A stretch of 64,000 nucleotides of DNA from Luscinia megarhynchos (Eukaryota; Chordata; Aves; Passeriformes; Turdidae): contig JAPFBE010000002.1 in assembly GCA_034336665.1 (NCBI GenBank), forward strand, positions 15,354,906 through 15,418,905. Direction: 5' to 3'. Made by a program: the position numbers and the translations under genes. Of the stretch, positions 51,201 through 63,200 are shown in pieces. The notes below the pieces were generated by a model. The model searched no databases and had not been told where the DNA came from. It saw only the letters and a program-made list of their open reading frames with translations. Within the stretch, counting starts at the first letter, position 1. The number at the start of each line of letters is the position of its first letter.

Positions 51201-54200
51201 GCAAATAGATACTTACCTTAATAAAAATGACTAACAAAATAGGTACTATATATCATACCCGTGTATATATCATTTATTTTTATGAATTATATAGGCTTAT
51301 AATCTTCTGGCTCAGAGTAAAATCAACCATTGTGGCTACAAGAAATGCATTGTTCAGATGCTCCACAGCAGGTTCCCAGCACAAGAACTTTGTTCCCCTC
51401 AGTTTCCCTGCTGCACTGTGTCAGCCGAAAGCTGGATAAACAAAGGGGAGCGTTGCGGGTGTTTGTACAGGGTCTGGCACATAAGCCCCTCATATCCCCG
51501 GAGATAGGAGCCTCTGACTGGGGCTCCTTGCTGCTGCAGTACTACAAATATAGTAACAGTGGCGTGGAAGGCGAACCCAGGGAGCTGTTCAGCAAGAATA
51601 GCTCAGGAAATAGTAACATCTGTGATAAGACATAAAAAGAAATTCTTACTGTCTCTCAGTAGCTGGGTTCAGACCTGAAGACACGTCAAGCTGCATATGG
51701 CCACCAAAAATTGGTGACAGTGTGGCATCCAGAGCACTTGTGTTATATGTGCACAGCATTTTATTTCTCTAACAAGATTGGCTTTGCCCTGTGCTCTGGG
51801 GGAAGAAAGCCTTTAGAAGAAATGTGCTTAACAAGCCCCAGATTCTCAAAAGCAAATGGCTTCACTCAGCTCTGCTGTAATTTCAAGGGAATTAAATGAG
51901 AATTTCAACCAGGCAGCTATCTCAACATAAACAATAATCTCTTTCTTCCAGCGAGCCAGTTAGGTGAGAAAAAGAAGTGTACCTCATCCCTCTGTCAGTT
52001 GTACGAGATGAAGGTAGAAATATAACATATTTTGAGGCTGTACCACAATCCTGCAAACCCTTGCACAGTGACATCAGACCCAGTGCTGCAAGCAGCATCA
52101 GACATTGTCACTAAAGGAAGCTTCTCTGCCACAGTCAATGGGAGGCCCTTGGGGCTATCCAGCAAGGAGCAAACCCTGACCCATTCCTGTCACCCCATTT
52201 AGAGCATGGTTGGAAACTGAAGACAAATTTTTTTCCCCTGAGAGGAAATTTCTGGAATGTTTTATCTCCTTCAGAGCTCTTAGCACATGGTCACAGAGCC
52301 TGTATCTCCTGTTCCTGATGGGACCTTACTCAGAGAATTAAATTTTCCTCCATTTCAGAGCTCCAGGAGCACGGTTCAAAGCACATCAAGTTCACTATGA
52401 TGCAAAGCTACCAGGTTAAAAGTTACAGCTTACTTTTGTGTTACATTTTCATGAAGTAAGGACGACTCTTATCTGTTCCCCTGATAATTCTCACTAGGGG
52501 CACATTTGTAAATGATGGAAAAATGACTACACAAACATGTTAATGGGAGTAGTCAGCTATCAGTATAACTTGACATGGTGTCTGCAGACACCACAGCACT
52601 GAGAACAGCAGCTGTTACTGAGGCAAACAGCTGAAATAAAAGAGGAAGAAAGGCAGCTTGCAAACAACCGCCTTCACTGGTCCAAATGGCTCCTAATACT
52701 TTTCATGTAAAGATACACTGTTGTTAACATCTGCGTGGAGTTAATCTGAAGAGTTGTTTGCAAATAGCAAAGCTGCTAAGCACCTGCTGCTTTAGGATAG
52801 ATGAACTTTTGTGGGCATGTAACATGCTATTTTATTCCCGGCAGCTCTCACAAACACCACCCTATACAGAATAGAAATGAATGGACTTTGTGAAGGGCAC
52901 TTTTGTTGAAATTGGATAGGACTATACTCAAGTATTACCAGATACCAGAACAGTTTAAGAGCCTGGTTCAGAAATATTGCAGAGCCTGAGGTTAAGTTGT
53001 CTTAGAAGAGTAACTAGGGAAAGCAAAGTAATTGCCAGTGACTGAGGTTGCTAACTTGAAGATTCATTTATTAATGGGTGTCAAAATGAATTTTAAAGAA
53101 AGTTCCTGGAACTACTTCACTTGGCTGATTTTTAAGTTGCCCTTTACATCAGTGAGTCTGAGTGCAGCGCAGGTCCCATCTTCCTGGCATGCAGGGAATG
53201 CAAGAAGTGAAATGTCTATGCTGCATTTCGAGTTCACTTTTGCACTTTCTGCCCCCTTTTGAGAGTTTCCCTGAGCCACTCTCCCACAAAGAATTTCACC
53301 TCATTTGAATATTTGTTTGATTTCAGTTAGGTTCATCAAAATGGCAAAGAAAAGAAAACTGTAGCCAGAGTTAGACTGTACTCTCCTTCCCAGCAGATCT
53401 CTGCACCCTCTCTCTCATTAGTGAGACTTGTCTGTCTTTCCCATGGGGGATGGTCCTGCTGGATGAGTCTGTGCTGTAAGATGGGAGATCTACAGTGGAG
53501 CAGCTAAACCCTGTACTTTAGAGACCTTTTTTCCTGTGATTTGTCCTTCAATTTTGCCTGGCCTAATTTATGATTGAAATTGTTTGCAGTTTCCAGAATG
53601 GCCCTAGATGTTGAAAATAGCATGCTACAATATCAGTTAGCTTGTGTAGCTGTAATTCGAGTCTTAAACTAGACAAGATTTGCCATGCAGGAGAAAAGCT
53701 AACAAACAGGGTTCAGTCTGTCTTTTATTTTTGTGACTGCACAAAATTAAGAGGAAAAGTGGGAAGGGTGACAGAACCTCAGGTGCCTTTACTTTGTGAC
53801 AACTTCTATGTTCATAATTAGATCTAACTCAAAATCTTTTGTGCTCAGTGGAGACAACTTGACTTTGGTGGAGGGGCCAGGCTTGTAAAGAAAAAAGAGG
53901 CAGATGGGACAGCATGAGTGCAATGACTAAATTTTTTCCTTATTTTTGAAACCCACTTGAAGGACTAGAATGTCATAGCTGCTCAGGTCAAGAATTGAGA
54001 TTTTTGAGTAGACTTGGTTTTTTTTCATCAGTAACTGCTCTAAAAGGAAAAAAGCTTCTAGTTTCCCAGATCCTTTCCTACATCTTCTGTTTCATGAAAA
54101 TGAATATGACAACAATCTCCAGTCATTCAAAACGATATCCAAACTTAACTGATGTGTTTAAAATCCTTCCTTTTATCTGCACTTTGGCAAGGTAGTTCTT

Positions 54201-57200
54201 TCAGAGTTCTGGGAGAGAGATGACCCACTTCCACTGATAAACCCCTCTGAGTTTTACTTCCATCTCACCACATGGGTATTCCCATACTTTAGTTGTCATT
54301 TGGGAAACTGCCTTTGATGCACTACTCAACAGTACCACTTTAGCCCAGAGTGTTCTGCATTGATCTGTGATGGCCTTGAGTTTGACACTTGAAGCAAAGA
54401 GACTGCCAGAGTGACCTACCACTCTGTGTTATATGCAGAATACCCAGATACCTTCCAGAAATATTCTCTCTAATGCATCTTTGCAGCATTTTCACAATTT
54501 AGATGGAGTTAATTCTAAGTGGATGTGTGAGTCTTATACAAGTTTCTGGATAATCACAGCACTGTATTGCTAGGCAGGTGGAAGCAGTAGGTATTTTTGA
54601 GAAATCAGATGTCAGTCTGGAATTTGGCAAGCGGATTTTCATCTCAGACTAAAAGTTATTAGCCACTACCACTACTGCTATTAATTGCCTTTCATAAAGC
54701 ATGCATAATTCATAACTGCATGTTCACACTGTGAACAGTGAGTGCCATTTCTGAGTATTTGAGTGTTTTAAAAAGCCCTGAAAATGCAGTGTTCATAATT
54801 CTGGATAACCAGGGCATAGTGGATTCAGTTGCTATGGTTGCAGGCAACAGAAGAGGAAGATCTGTATTGCACCTCAGGCAGCAATAACTGATTGTAGCAC
54901 TAAATCCACTTACATTCTTTTTTTTTTTTAAATTACAATAATTCACAGTTCTGCTGACTCTGCTGCAGGTAACTTCATTGGAATTAGGAGAGGCAGGGAA
55001 CAGGCACTATAAATTGAGGGCCCAGTGAAGAAGTTGTCCCCAACCTATAACACTGACCTGTAACAAAGAAGTATGTAAGCAGAAGCTCTGAGTTAAATGT
55101 ATCCATGCAACAATGGAATGTCCCTAAAAGCAGTTTACTTTAGTCCCAGTATATCTTGACAATAAATGATAATTGGTTCCAAAAGGAGAATCTCCTAAGG
55201 AGATCTCTGAGGAGATCTTGGACTTTTATTTTGTTTTTAAAGTATACCTGAAAGGTAAAAAAGCATGTGAACCTCAGACCCTTTCCTGTTATCAGTTTGG
55301 GATTACAGGCCAGAACAAGTTTTATGTTTTAAAAAATAGCTGTAGTTTTCACTCCTGTGAGATGCATGAACCAGATCAATACTTTGCTGTTTCAGTTTAG
55401 TGGAAAGCAGAAAGAGTAGTACCATAAGTGGCTAAAAATATCCTTAGAGGCCAGTTAAGCAATATCTATTTCCAGGATGGATTACCAGGGACGCACTAAC
55501 AGCCTATAATTCCTAACAAAGGTAGCCAGTTAGAGGAGCTGTGACTCTGTAAGTCACTGTAATTTTCCCATTGTATCTGTCCACCTGTTAATATTTGCTG
55601 CTGCAATGAACAGTATTTCTGTAGCTCGCTGAACTCATCAGAACAAATCTAATTTTCCCAATAGATAATTTAAAAATTCCTTCTGTGCTGCAGAGAGGTA
55701 GGATCAGAGTGACACTCAGTGGCAGGATAGTAAAAGTGATTCTCAGATTCTCTCTAACATCTATTATTAGGATGTTAGGGCATTCTTAGAAAATTTTAGT
55801 CGGATAGTTATTTTAGTATTTTAGTATTTTCTGTCTGTTTGATAATATTCTATGTAAGCATTGTAATTCAGACCAAAATATGTACTTTTGATTATGCAAA
55901 CTGAAAGAAAGATTGTTACTTACTTTGCCAAGGCCCCTTTCACTCATAACTTGTGTGCTGTGATCTCCTGCAAATGAAAAGAAAAAAAAAGGGAAAAAGA
56001 ATTTAAGAAATTGAACTAAAGACTCAAAAATTGGATTTCAGAATCAAGAGACTTAAATCACCATAGTTTTACATTTTATGGCATTTGAATTTTTACAGAT
56101 AACTTGAACAGTTCAAAGAATAGCATTTTACATCTTACATACAATTTAGCATGTTCCCTACGTATAACTGACAGTTCATGACCTTCTCAGTTATTTGTGT
56201 TGTACCAAAACATTTTATCTGAAAAAAAATCCTTTTTGGGTAAGTAAACACTGGAATAAATTATGGAACAGTTACTGTTAAAGATTTTTAACATCAGCAC
56301 TTGGAAGTGTTTGAGACAACTGTTTTAAGTGGAGTAGTTTTGCAGTAAGGGTAGAGTGTGGGCTGTCAGTCTTTTAGCTTCCCTTGCTCAGGTGCAGGGA
56401 AGGATTCATAGGATTATATTCGATTATGGAGCCAGAAATTCTCCTGTGGGGCTTGTGGCTTTCTTGTCACCCGAGCTCGCAGCATTCGAGGATGTTAATA
56501 AATAAGAACTATTGTGCTACAATATTCCTTGAAACACGGTATGTAAAGTAATTTCCCTCTGTCTCAAACAGGGTCCAGTTGCATCTTCCATGTCCATGCG
56601 ATCTGTTCTAACCAGCGGCTCCTGCCTTTCCCCGCCACCTCCGCCACCGCCGCCCCCGGGACCGCCCCCCATCTTCGACACGGAAGCCGCAAAGGACGAA
56701 GGAACCGCGGCTCGCTCAGCCCTCTTTGCACAGCTTAACCAGGGAGAGGCCATCACCAAAGGTCAGGAGAAAAGAAATCGAATTGGGGATCCAGGAGTCA
56801 AACTGCATCAAGAGCTGTTGCCTGGATTAACATGTTTCACAGCATTTTTAAGTTACATTCTAGCAGCTCAGATCCTTCTGAGGCTTGCAATGGTCCGATG
56901 GAGAAGGCTGCATACCAAAACCTCCTTTACAAACCACAGCACCCAAATAAGTTCAGTATACCCGATATTCACACCATTTAGAAGTGCCCTTTTAATTTTA
57001 AGGCAGCCAAGCTTGCTATCTTCAGCCCCCAGTAGCTGGTCAGCCTCTTAAGTTGCAATTGCAATAAAGTTTTATCCCTCTTCTGACTCACATGGAGTGA
57101 ACAAACCTGTGTCAAAATGTCATACATGTCAGGTGAAATAAAGCTTTTTGTATTAATATTGGACAGTTGTAATTTAAGTGTATGTCTGTGAATTTAAATA

Positions 57201-60200
57201 ATATGATTGATATATTTGGATTTAATGCTTCAGGGGTAGGTCAAATATTGTCATAAATTAGAAAAAGAAGCTGGTTTTTGGATGGAGAAACACAATACAA
57301 CAATCTCTCAGATCTTGCTACAGACAGAGAGGGACCTAGAAGACATTGTGGGATTTTCTGTTCAAGACACTAAGAGCCCATCCACAGTAGAAGAGGTTTT
57401 ATACGATCTTCTAAAAGTATGTCAGCAGTTACACTTTAGGTAGTTGCCCAAGTAAACCTTGAGGAAATTAAAAAATGTAATTTCAGAAAATAATATAACA
57501 CAATTACAAACAAACTTTTCATGCTTTAATATGAGCATTTTTAGGGCTGGGAAATCGACTCTCTTTCAAAGGCATCTCTTTTGTTGTTGTTTTTTAGGGC
57601 TTCGACATGTCTCTGATGACCAGAAGACTCACAAGAACCCCAGCCTACGGGCCCAAGGTGCACCTGTTCGTTCTCCCACAAAAAGCCATACTCCAAGTCC
57701 TACCTCTCCCAAGAATTCCCCACAGCAGAACCATGCCCCTGTCTTGGAGCTAGAGGGAAAGAAGTGGAGAGTGGTGAGTTCCAGTCACACCTCTGAATTG
57801 CACCTTGCACAGTGCAAACCAGGAGGAAGCACTGAAACATCGTCTGCCATTAACATGCAACAAAACAAAGTTGCAACTAAAATGGGCTGAGTCTTCCATT
57901 TCTCTGCATTGCTGTAGTTCAACTTTTACTATTATGTAGGATCTTATGCATATTCATTGTCTCTGACAATCACTTACTAATTCATCTCACTAAAGATTGT
58001 CAGAACCAGCATATTCATTCCTTGCAAAATCAGACAATGCCCCAGAAACAAGTCCAGTAGAGAACACCAATTAAAATGCCTTTTTGCAGGTCACTGCAGT
58101 GCTGAGAGAGAACAATCATCACAGACCACTCTCTCCAGTTTCTCTAACCAGTGGAATTATACTTTTATTTTTCATTGCCCATTCCATCTAAGCATGTCTT
58201 CCATTCTTAAAAGTAGAGGAGTGTTTTCCTTTTGTGCCCAATCCACAGATGGAAGGAGATTTGTTTAAAGTTTGGGTGTTAATTTATGTAGGCATATACC
58301 AAAGAATCTATGAATGAAAATTGATGTGACTGTGTTGGTTAAGAGAGAGCAGAAAGAATATGCAGCTTAGTCATGCAGAAGGTTATATACACAGTCAGTG
58401 TATGTTACAGTGGAATCCAGTTTGCATAAGGTGCAGTCACCATTTGTGTTGTGTTGCCTTATGGTTCTACTGCTTGGGACTTTCCTTGTGGATCCCTAGC
58501 CTTTCCTGTGGAGTGTAATTGTTCTTTTAAGCCTAATGAAAGGAAGTTTCTTCACCTATTACTCCTTTATTGTATATGGTAATGCCTGTATGTGTTCACA
58601 ATATGCTGTGTCAAACATTATGTAACACTTGGGGAATGAAAACTTGCTCTGTTCTTCAGTCTGAATCAGATTGGAGCCAAACAGCAGTTTTGTGAAGGTC
58701 TTTTTAATTTGTGAGCATAACATCTTTGCTGCAAAATTAATGGATTTTATCTCTGTCTGTGCTACTACTTCAGCTCTGCAGCTCTAAAAGATACAGTGTC
58801 ATCTAAGGGTCAGTTAGGTGAGATATTGGTCACCAAGCAGATTAGGATTTTAAGCCACAGGAAGGATATTGCTCTGTTGTAACTGAAGATGCAATGACTC
58901 GAGGATAAATTGTACTAAACTCTGTCTGACTGTTTGTTAAAGACTGTTAGTGAAAGGCAACCAATTAAATAAACTTTCTTTTGAAACAGGAATATCAAGA
59001 GGATAAGAATGACCTGGTCATTAACAACACTGAACTCAAGCAAGTGGCCTACATTTTTAAGTGTAACAAATCTACACTTCAGATAAAAGGAAAAATCAAC
59101 TCAATTACTATTGGTGAGTGGAGTAGCTCAGCTGGGCTTTAAGTGACAGTCTTGAAAAAACTGACTTACGTGATTAAAAATGCATCTGAATCATTCTGTT
59201 CACTTTAATGATTGATCACAAGAGTAAAGTCACTCAGCTAAGCAGTGCAGGGAATTTTTATAGTTAATGTAGCAGATGTGCATTTATTTGCTTTTGTCTT
59301 GCCTTTCTTATTTATGATTGCTTTTATTTTAGACAACTGTAAAAAGTTTGGCCTTGTGTTTGACAATGTTGTGGGAATCGTGGAAGTGATCAACTCCAGA
59401 GATATTCAGATTCAGGTAAGGATCTAACTGAGAGATGAAGACAGACCTAGAACAAGTAGGACGAAAAAACCCCAACATATAGTTACAAGATATTTTAAAA
59501 ACTCACAGAGCACAAGAAAATTAAGAAGTATTCAAATGGATCTTTATATGCACTAAATGCTGCTGATGTTCTTAGAAATGCTTGTGAAAACTATTTACTA
59601 TCAACAAACCTCCCACAGCCCAGTGCATTCTGGTTCTGGTGAAGCTGAGAGATCAGAATACTGGCAGAACTGTGACTTCTGTCCCCAGTCTCCTTGCTTT
59701 CATGCTAAGCAACTCCCAGCACTTTAAAGTTCAGTGGTGCTTACAGAAGAAATTGTAGCAGTTAGCTAATTGATTTCTAAGTGCACAAGACTTTTTTCTT
59801 ATCCTCTCAATGGAAATGTTCAAATAGACTGTCAAAGGACAACTAAAAGCTATGAAGTAAAAGTAGGTACTGGGATTTCAAAAAATCTCCCTGGCCAGTG
59901 ATGTGACACTATATAAATAAGTAATGTAATTATTTGCCTTCAAAAAGCTTCATCAGAGATCATCTTCCTTGTGATTCTCATGAAAAAAAAATCGCATGTA
60001 TTTTAAATCTATACATTGCCCTTTCTGGGGACACTTATCCTGCTCAAAATATACAGTCTGTTTGACATCTACAGCACTTCAGTCACCCAATTCCAAAGAG
60101 GTCTAACTACCTGCTGTAATACTGGGTTGTATCTGACACACAATGTAATCTCAAGAAGGGACTCCAGGACATATTATTTAAAGTGAAAAAGAAATGTTAA

Positions 60201-63200
60201 TTATTATATTAAACTGCCACTCTTCAAAGTGAGGTCTTTTGCTGTATGACATTAAATGTAGGCTGTCCTGTTCCATGCTTCAGAAATAATGGTCACGGCC
60301 ACCACAGGAATAGGAGCAAGATGGGGTTTTATATTTTGAACCTTGTGCAAGTGACTGACATTGCTACCAACACTGCATTATCTTCTGAACTGTAACAATC
60401 TGTTTTATTCATGATCACGACATGTCTTTTTACAGCAGAGGCAATTAATTAAGGATCCCAGCCACTTACTTGAGCAGTTTTAAAATAATTGTATTTTATT
60501 TTTAATCATTACCTCTTAAACTATTCATGAAAGCTGAAAAATTGTATGTAATGAATAGCAAAACCACAGCTTGCTAATACTCAAATAAAATGGAAATACC
60601 TTTTATAAGAATCAAAATTCTTAGAATCAGAATTAATCATGATCTATGAATATTGCATAAGGCTTCTATGCATGTCATGTAGCAGAGTGGAGATCCACTT
60701 AAGAAGTCAGGGTCTGGTTATGTGCTATATGCTGCTGGAATCAGGCAGTCCCCCAGGGCTGGTGTATGCCAGGTGCTAAGCACCTCAGTTTTCTCAGTAA
60801 TTTGAAGACCTGAGTTCATAATGTCCAAATATATGAAACGTTAATACAACAGATTTCAGTAAATTAATCCTACAGATTTTGCTATAGTGACTTCAGTGCC
60901 ATATTGCTTGGCTCTCCTTTATCTCCATGGTATCTTTTTTTCTTGCTAGATATTTGCAAAATTCTTTAAACAACCATTCCTTCTGTTCTCCATTGTGTAA
61001 GAACCCATTTAAGAAAAGGAACTTTAAGATGCATTGATCCACTGCGTGGCTCAGACTTCAGGATAAGGATGGGATGCAAGAGGACAGACCACTTGGTTAA
61101 CTGCCACATTTAAGGAACTGAAGCTGAAAGATATTCTTTAATTAAGTGATGGGAGACATCCTCTTTACCAAGTACATCTCTTATGTATGGCTTAGAATAA
61201 TCTCTTCTGTTTTGATGTCCAGAGTATATGACCATCCTTGCTAGAGAGGGCAGGAGCAGGAATTTTTACTGACAACCAGTGAGTCAGACTGTTAGCCATG
61301 AAGAAATCTTTCAATCTGCAAAATTGTAAACAAGAGATGATCTCCCTTCCTCGCCTCAAGTAAATCTTGTCTTGCTCTTTAAGAGACATAAAAAATAGTT
61401 TTAAAGATTTAATTAAATTGCTCTTAGTACTTATTTAGAACTGTAGCTTGCCTGAAGGGGATAAAAACCCTCTCCTTTTGCATGCTGCAAGAGCTTTAAA
61501 ATCTTCAGCGTATTACAAATCCCTTGTTGAGTACTACTTTATGCTGGGGTCTTTCCTTTGCCCTTATTGGGTTGAAGGTGACATGTTTGACTTCTTAGCC
61601 AGTTCTCACTGATGAACAAGGTGAACACTACCTAAATATCACAAAAGTATCACTGAAATAAGAGAGAATCAGAGAAGTACTGTCATCAAACTGCACACTA
61701 AAAGCTTGCTGGAAATTACAGGTTTGCTGTTGAGTACAGGGCTTTGTTATCACCACCAAGTCAGTGTCCAACAAATCAAGTCAAAGCATCACACAGGCAG
61801 GTGCTTGTGGTCAAAATTAGACCTAGAAGGCAATGGGGATTTTATTAACACTATCTCTGTTTGTTTTTTAAGATTTGATGTTAAGTAGATTTTATTTTTG
61901 CAGGTGATGGGGAAAGTGCCAACCATTTCTATTAATAAAACAGAAGGCTGCCACATCTACCTCAGTGAGGAGTCATTGGATTGTGAGATTGTGAGTGCCA
62001 AGTCATCTGAGATGAACATTCTCATCCCCCAAGATGGTGATTATGTGAGTGAGATATTTTTTTTAAATTTCCTTTCTGTTCCATAGTAGTCTTGGCAGTT
62101 AAGAGCACTTAAGCTGCTAGGAATGAAATTAATGTAACACAGATTATGTCACAAAAAAAATTATCCAAAAAAATTTAATTTCTATGTGCCTGTATTTCAG
62201 GAGGAAGAATTTCTTATTTTCTGGGGCACAAAGTAATTTCAGAGATCAGAAATTATGTCCTCTCTTTCCATTCTAATGGATAATGGCTTCATGACCTATC
62301 CATTTGATCTTCTTTTTTTATATCTAAACATAATCTCCCAAAGAAATTAACTTCACAGAAGAATACTTAAGTCTGAAGATGATGAGTCTAAAACTAAGAT
62401 AAATATAATACTACTACAGGTGAAATACTACAATATAATAAACTTGTTTTTTCTAAAGCTATTATTACATGTGTAGCAGCTGTAGACTTTGTACTCTTTT
62501 CAACATATATCCTTAAAAGCCACTTAAATTGGTGCATTTTCCCAGTTCCTTTCCCGTTCCAGTAAAATTTTCTGTGCCTAGTGTCATTTCTAGTAAAGTC
62601 ATGCTCTGTCACTTCACACACAAGCAGGCAGAGTGTGCTCGTAATAGTTCTTCCCTGGTGTCCTCAACAGAGCAGAGTTGAAATTGCAGTACATGGCCAT
62701 TGCCAGAACTTAAATTTCTTGTTAGTCTTTTGGGCTGGAATTTAGTACAGGGGTTCAGGTTTTATATAATAAAATTTGTAATGAGAGCTTTTATGTTTCA
62801 TATTTCCAAAAAGTGACTGCTGGATGCCCAGCTTTAGCCAAGTACAAAGGGAACAATTTTTAGTGGGCACATATGTCGTCCTTTTGGTCAGTCTCGCCTC
62901 AAAATCACCATAACATCAGAAATTACTGGCTATCAAAACACCTTTTTGAGGTCTGAATGAAAAACCCTACTCTTCACATAATTTTTTGTTTCCTGGGTAC
63001 AGAGAAATACTCAACAGCATCTCCCATCATTTCACTGAATTTGTAGAATGGAAGGGCACTTCATTTGATGTTCTGTTTCATTTTGTGTACCCCACTAAGG
63101 ACGCTGACTAATTGGAAGTGTATCACACTTAAAATGATTGGGGTTTTTTATTTTATTTTATTCTCTGATATTACAGTATTGCTTTTGTCCTTAAAATTAG

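Larger units (their letters stand above)
44001..56571 (+). other. CAP2: CAP2 intron 6
   Basis: This is a 12,571-nt GT-AG intron (GTAAGT ... AAACAG). It holds a short CR1 3' end, a longer CR1 copy disrupted by a purine microsatellite, a TTCCCTA heptamer run, and a possible old SINE-like segment near 51430-51480. The remaining sequence, including a 145-codon open frame at 47383-47820, has no recognised content. Confidence 0.9.

Noticed and set aside
56517..56759. Minus-strand frame with a poly-Gly run
   Set aside because: It is the complement of the polyproline-coding part of CAP2 exon 7.
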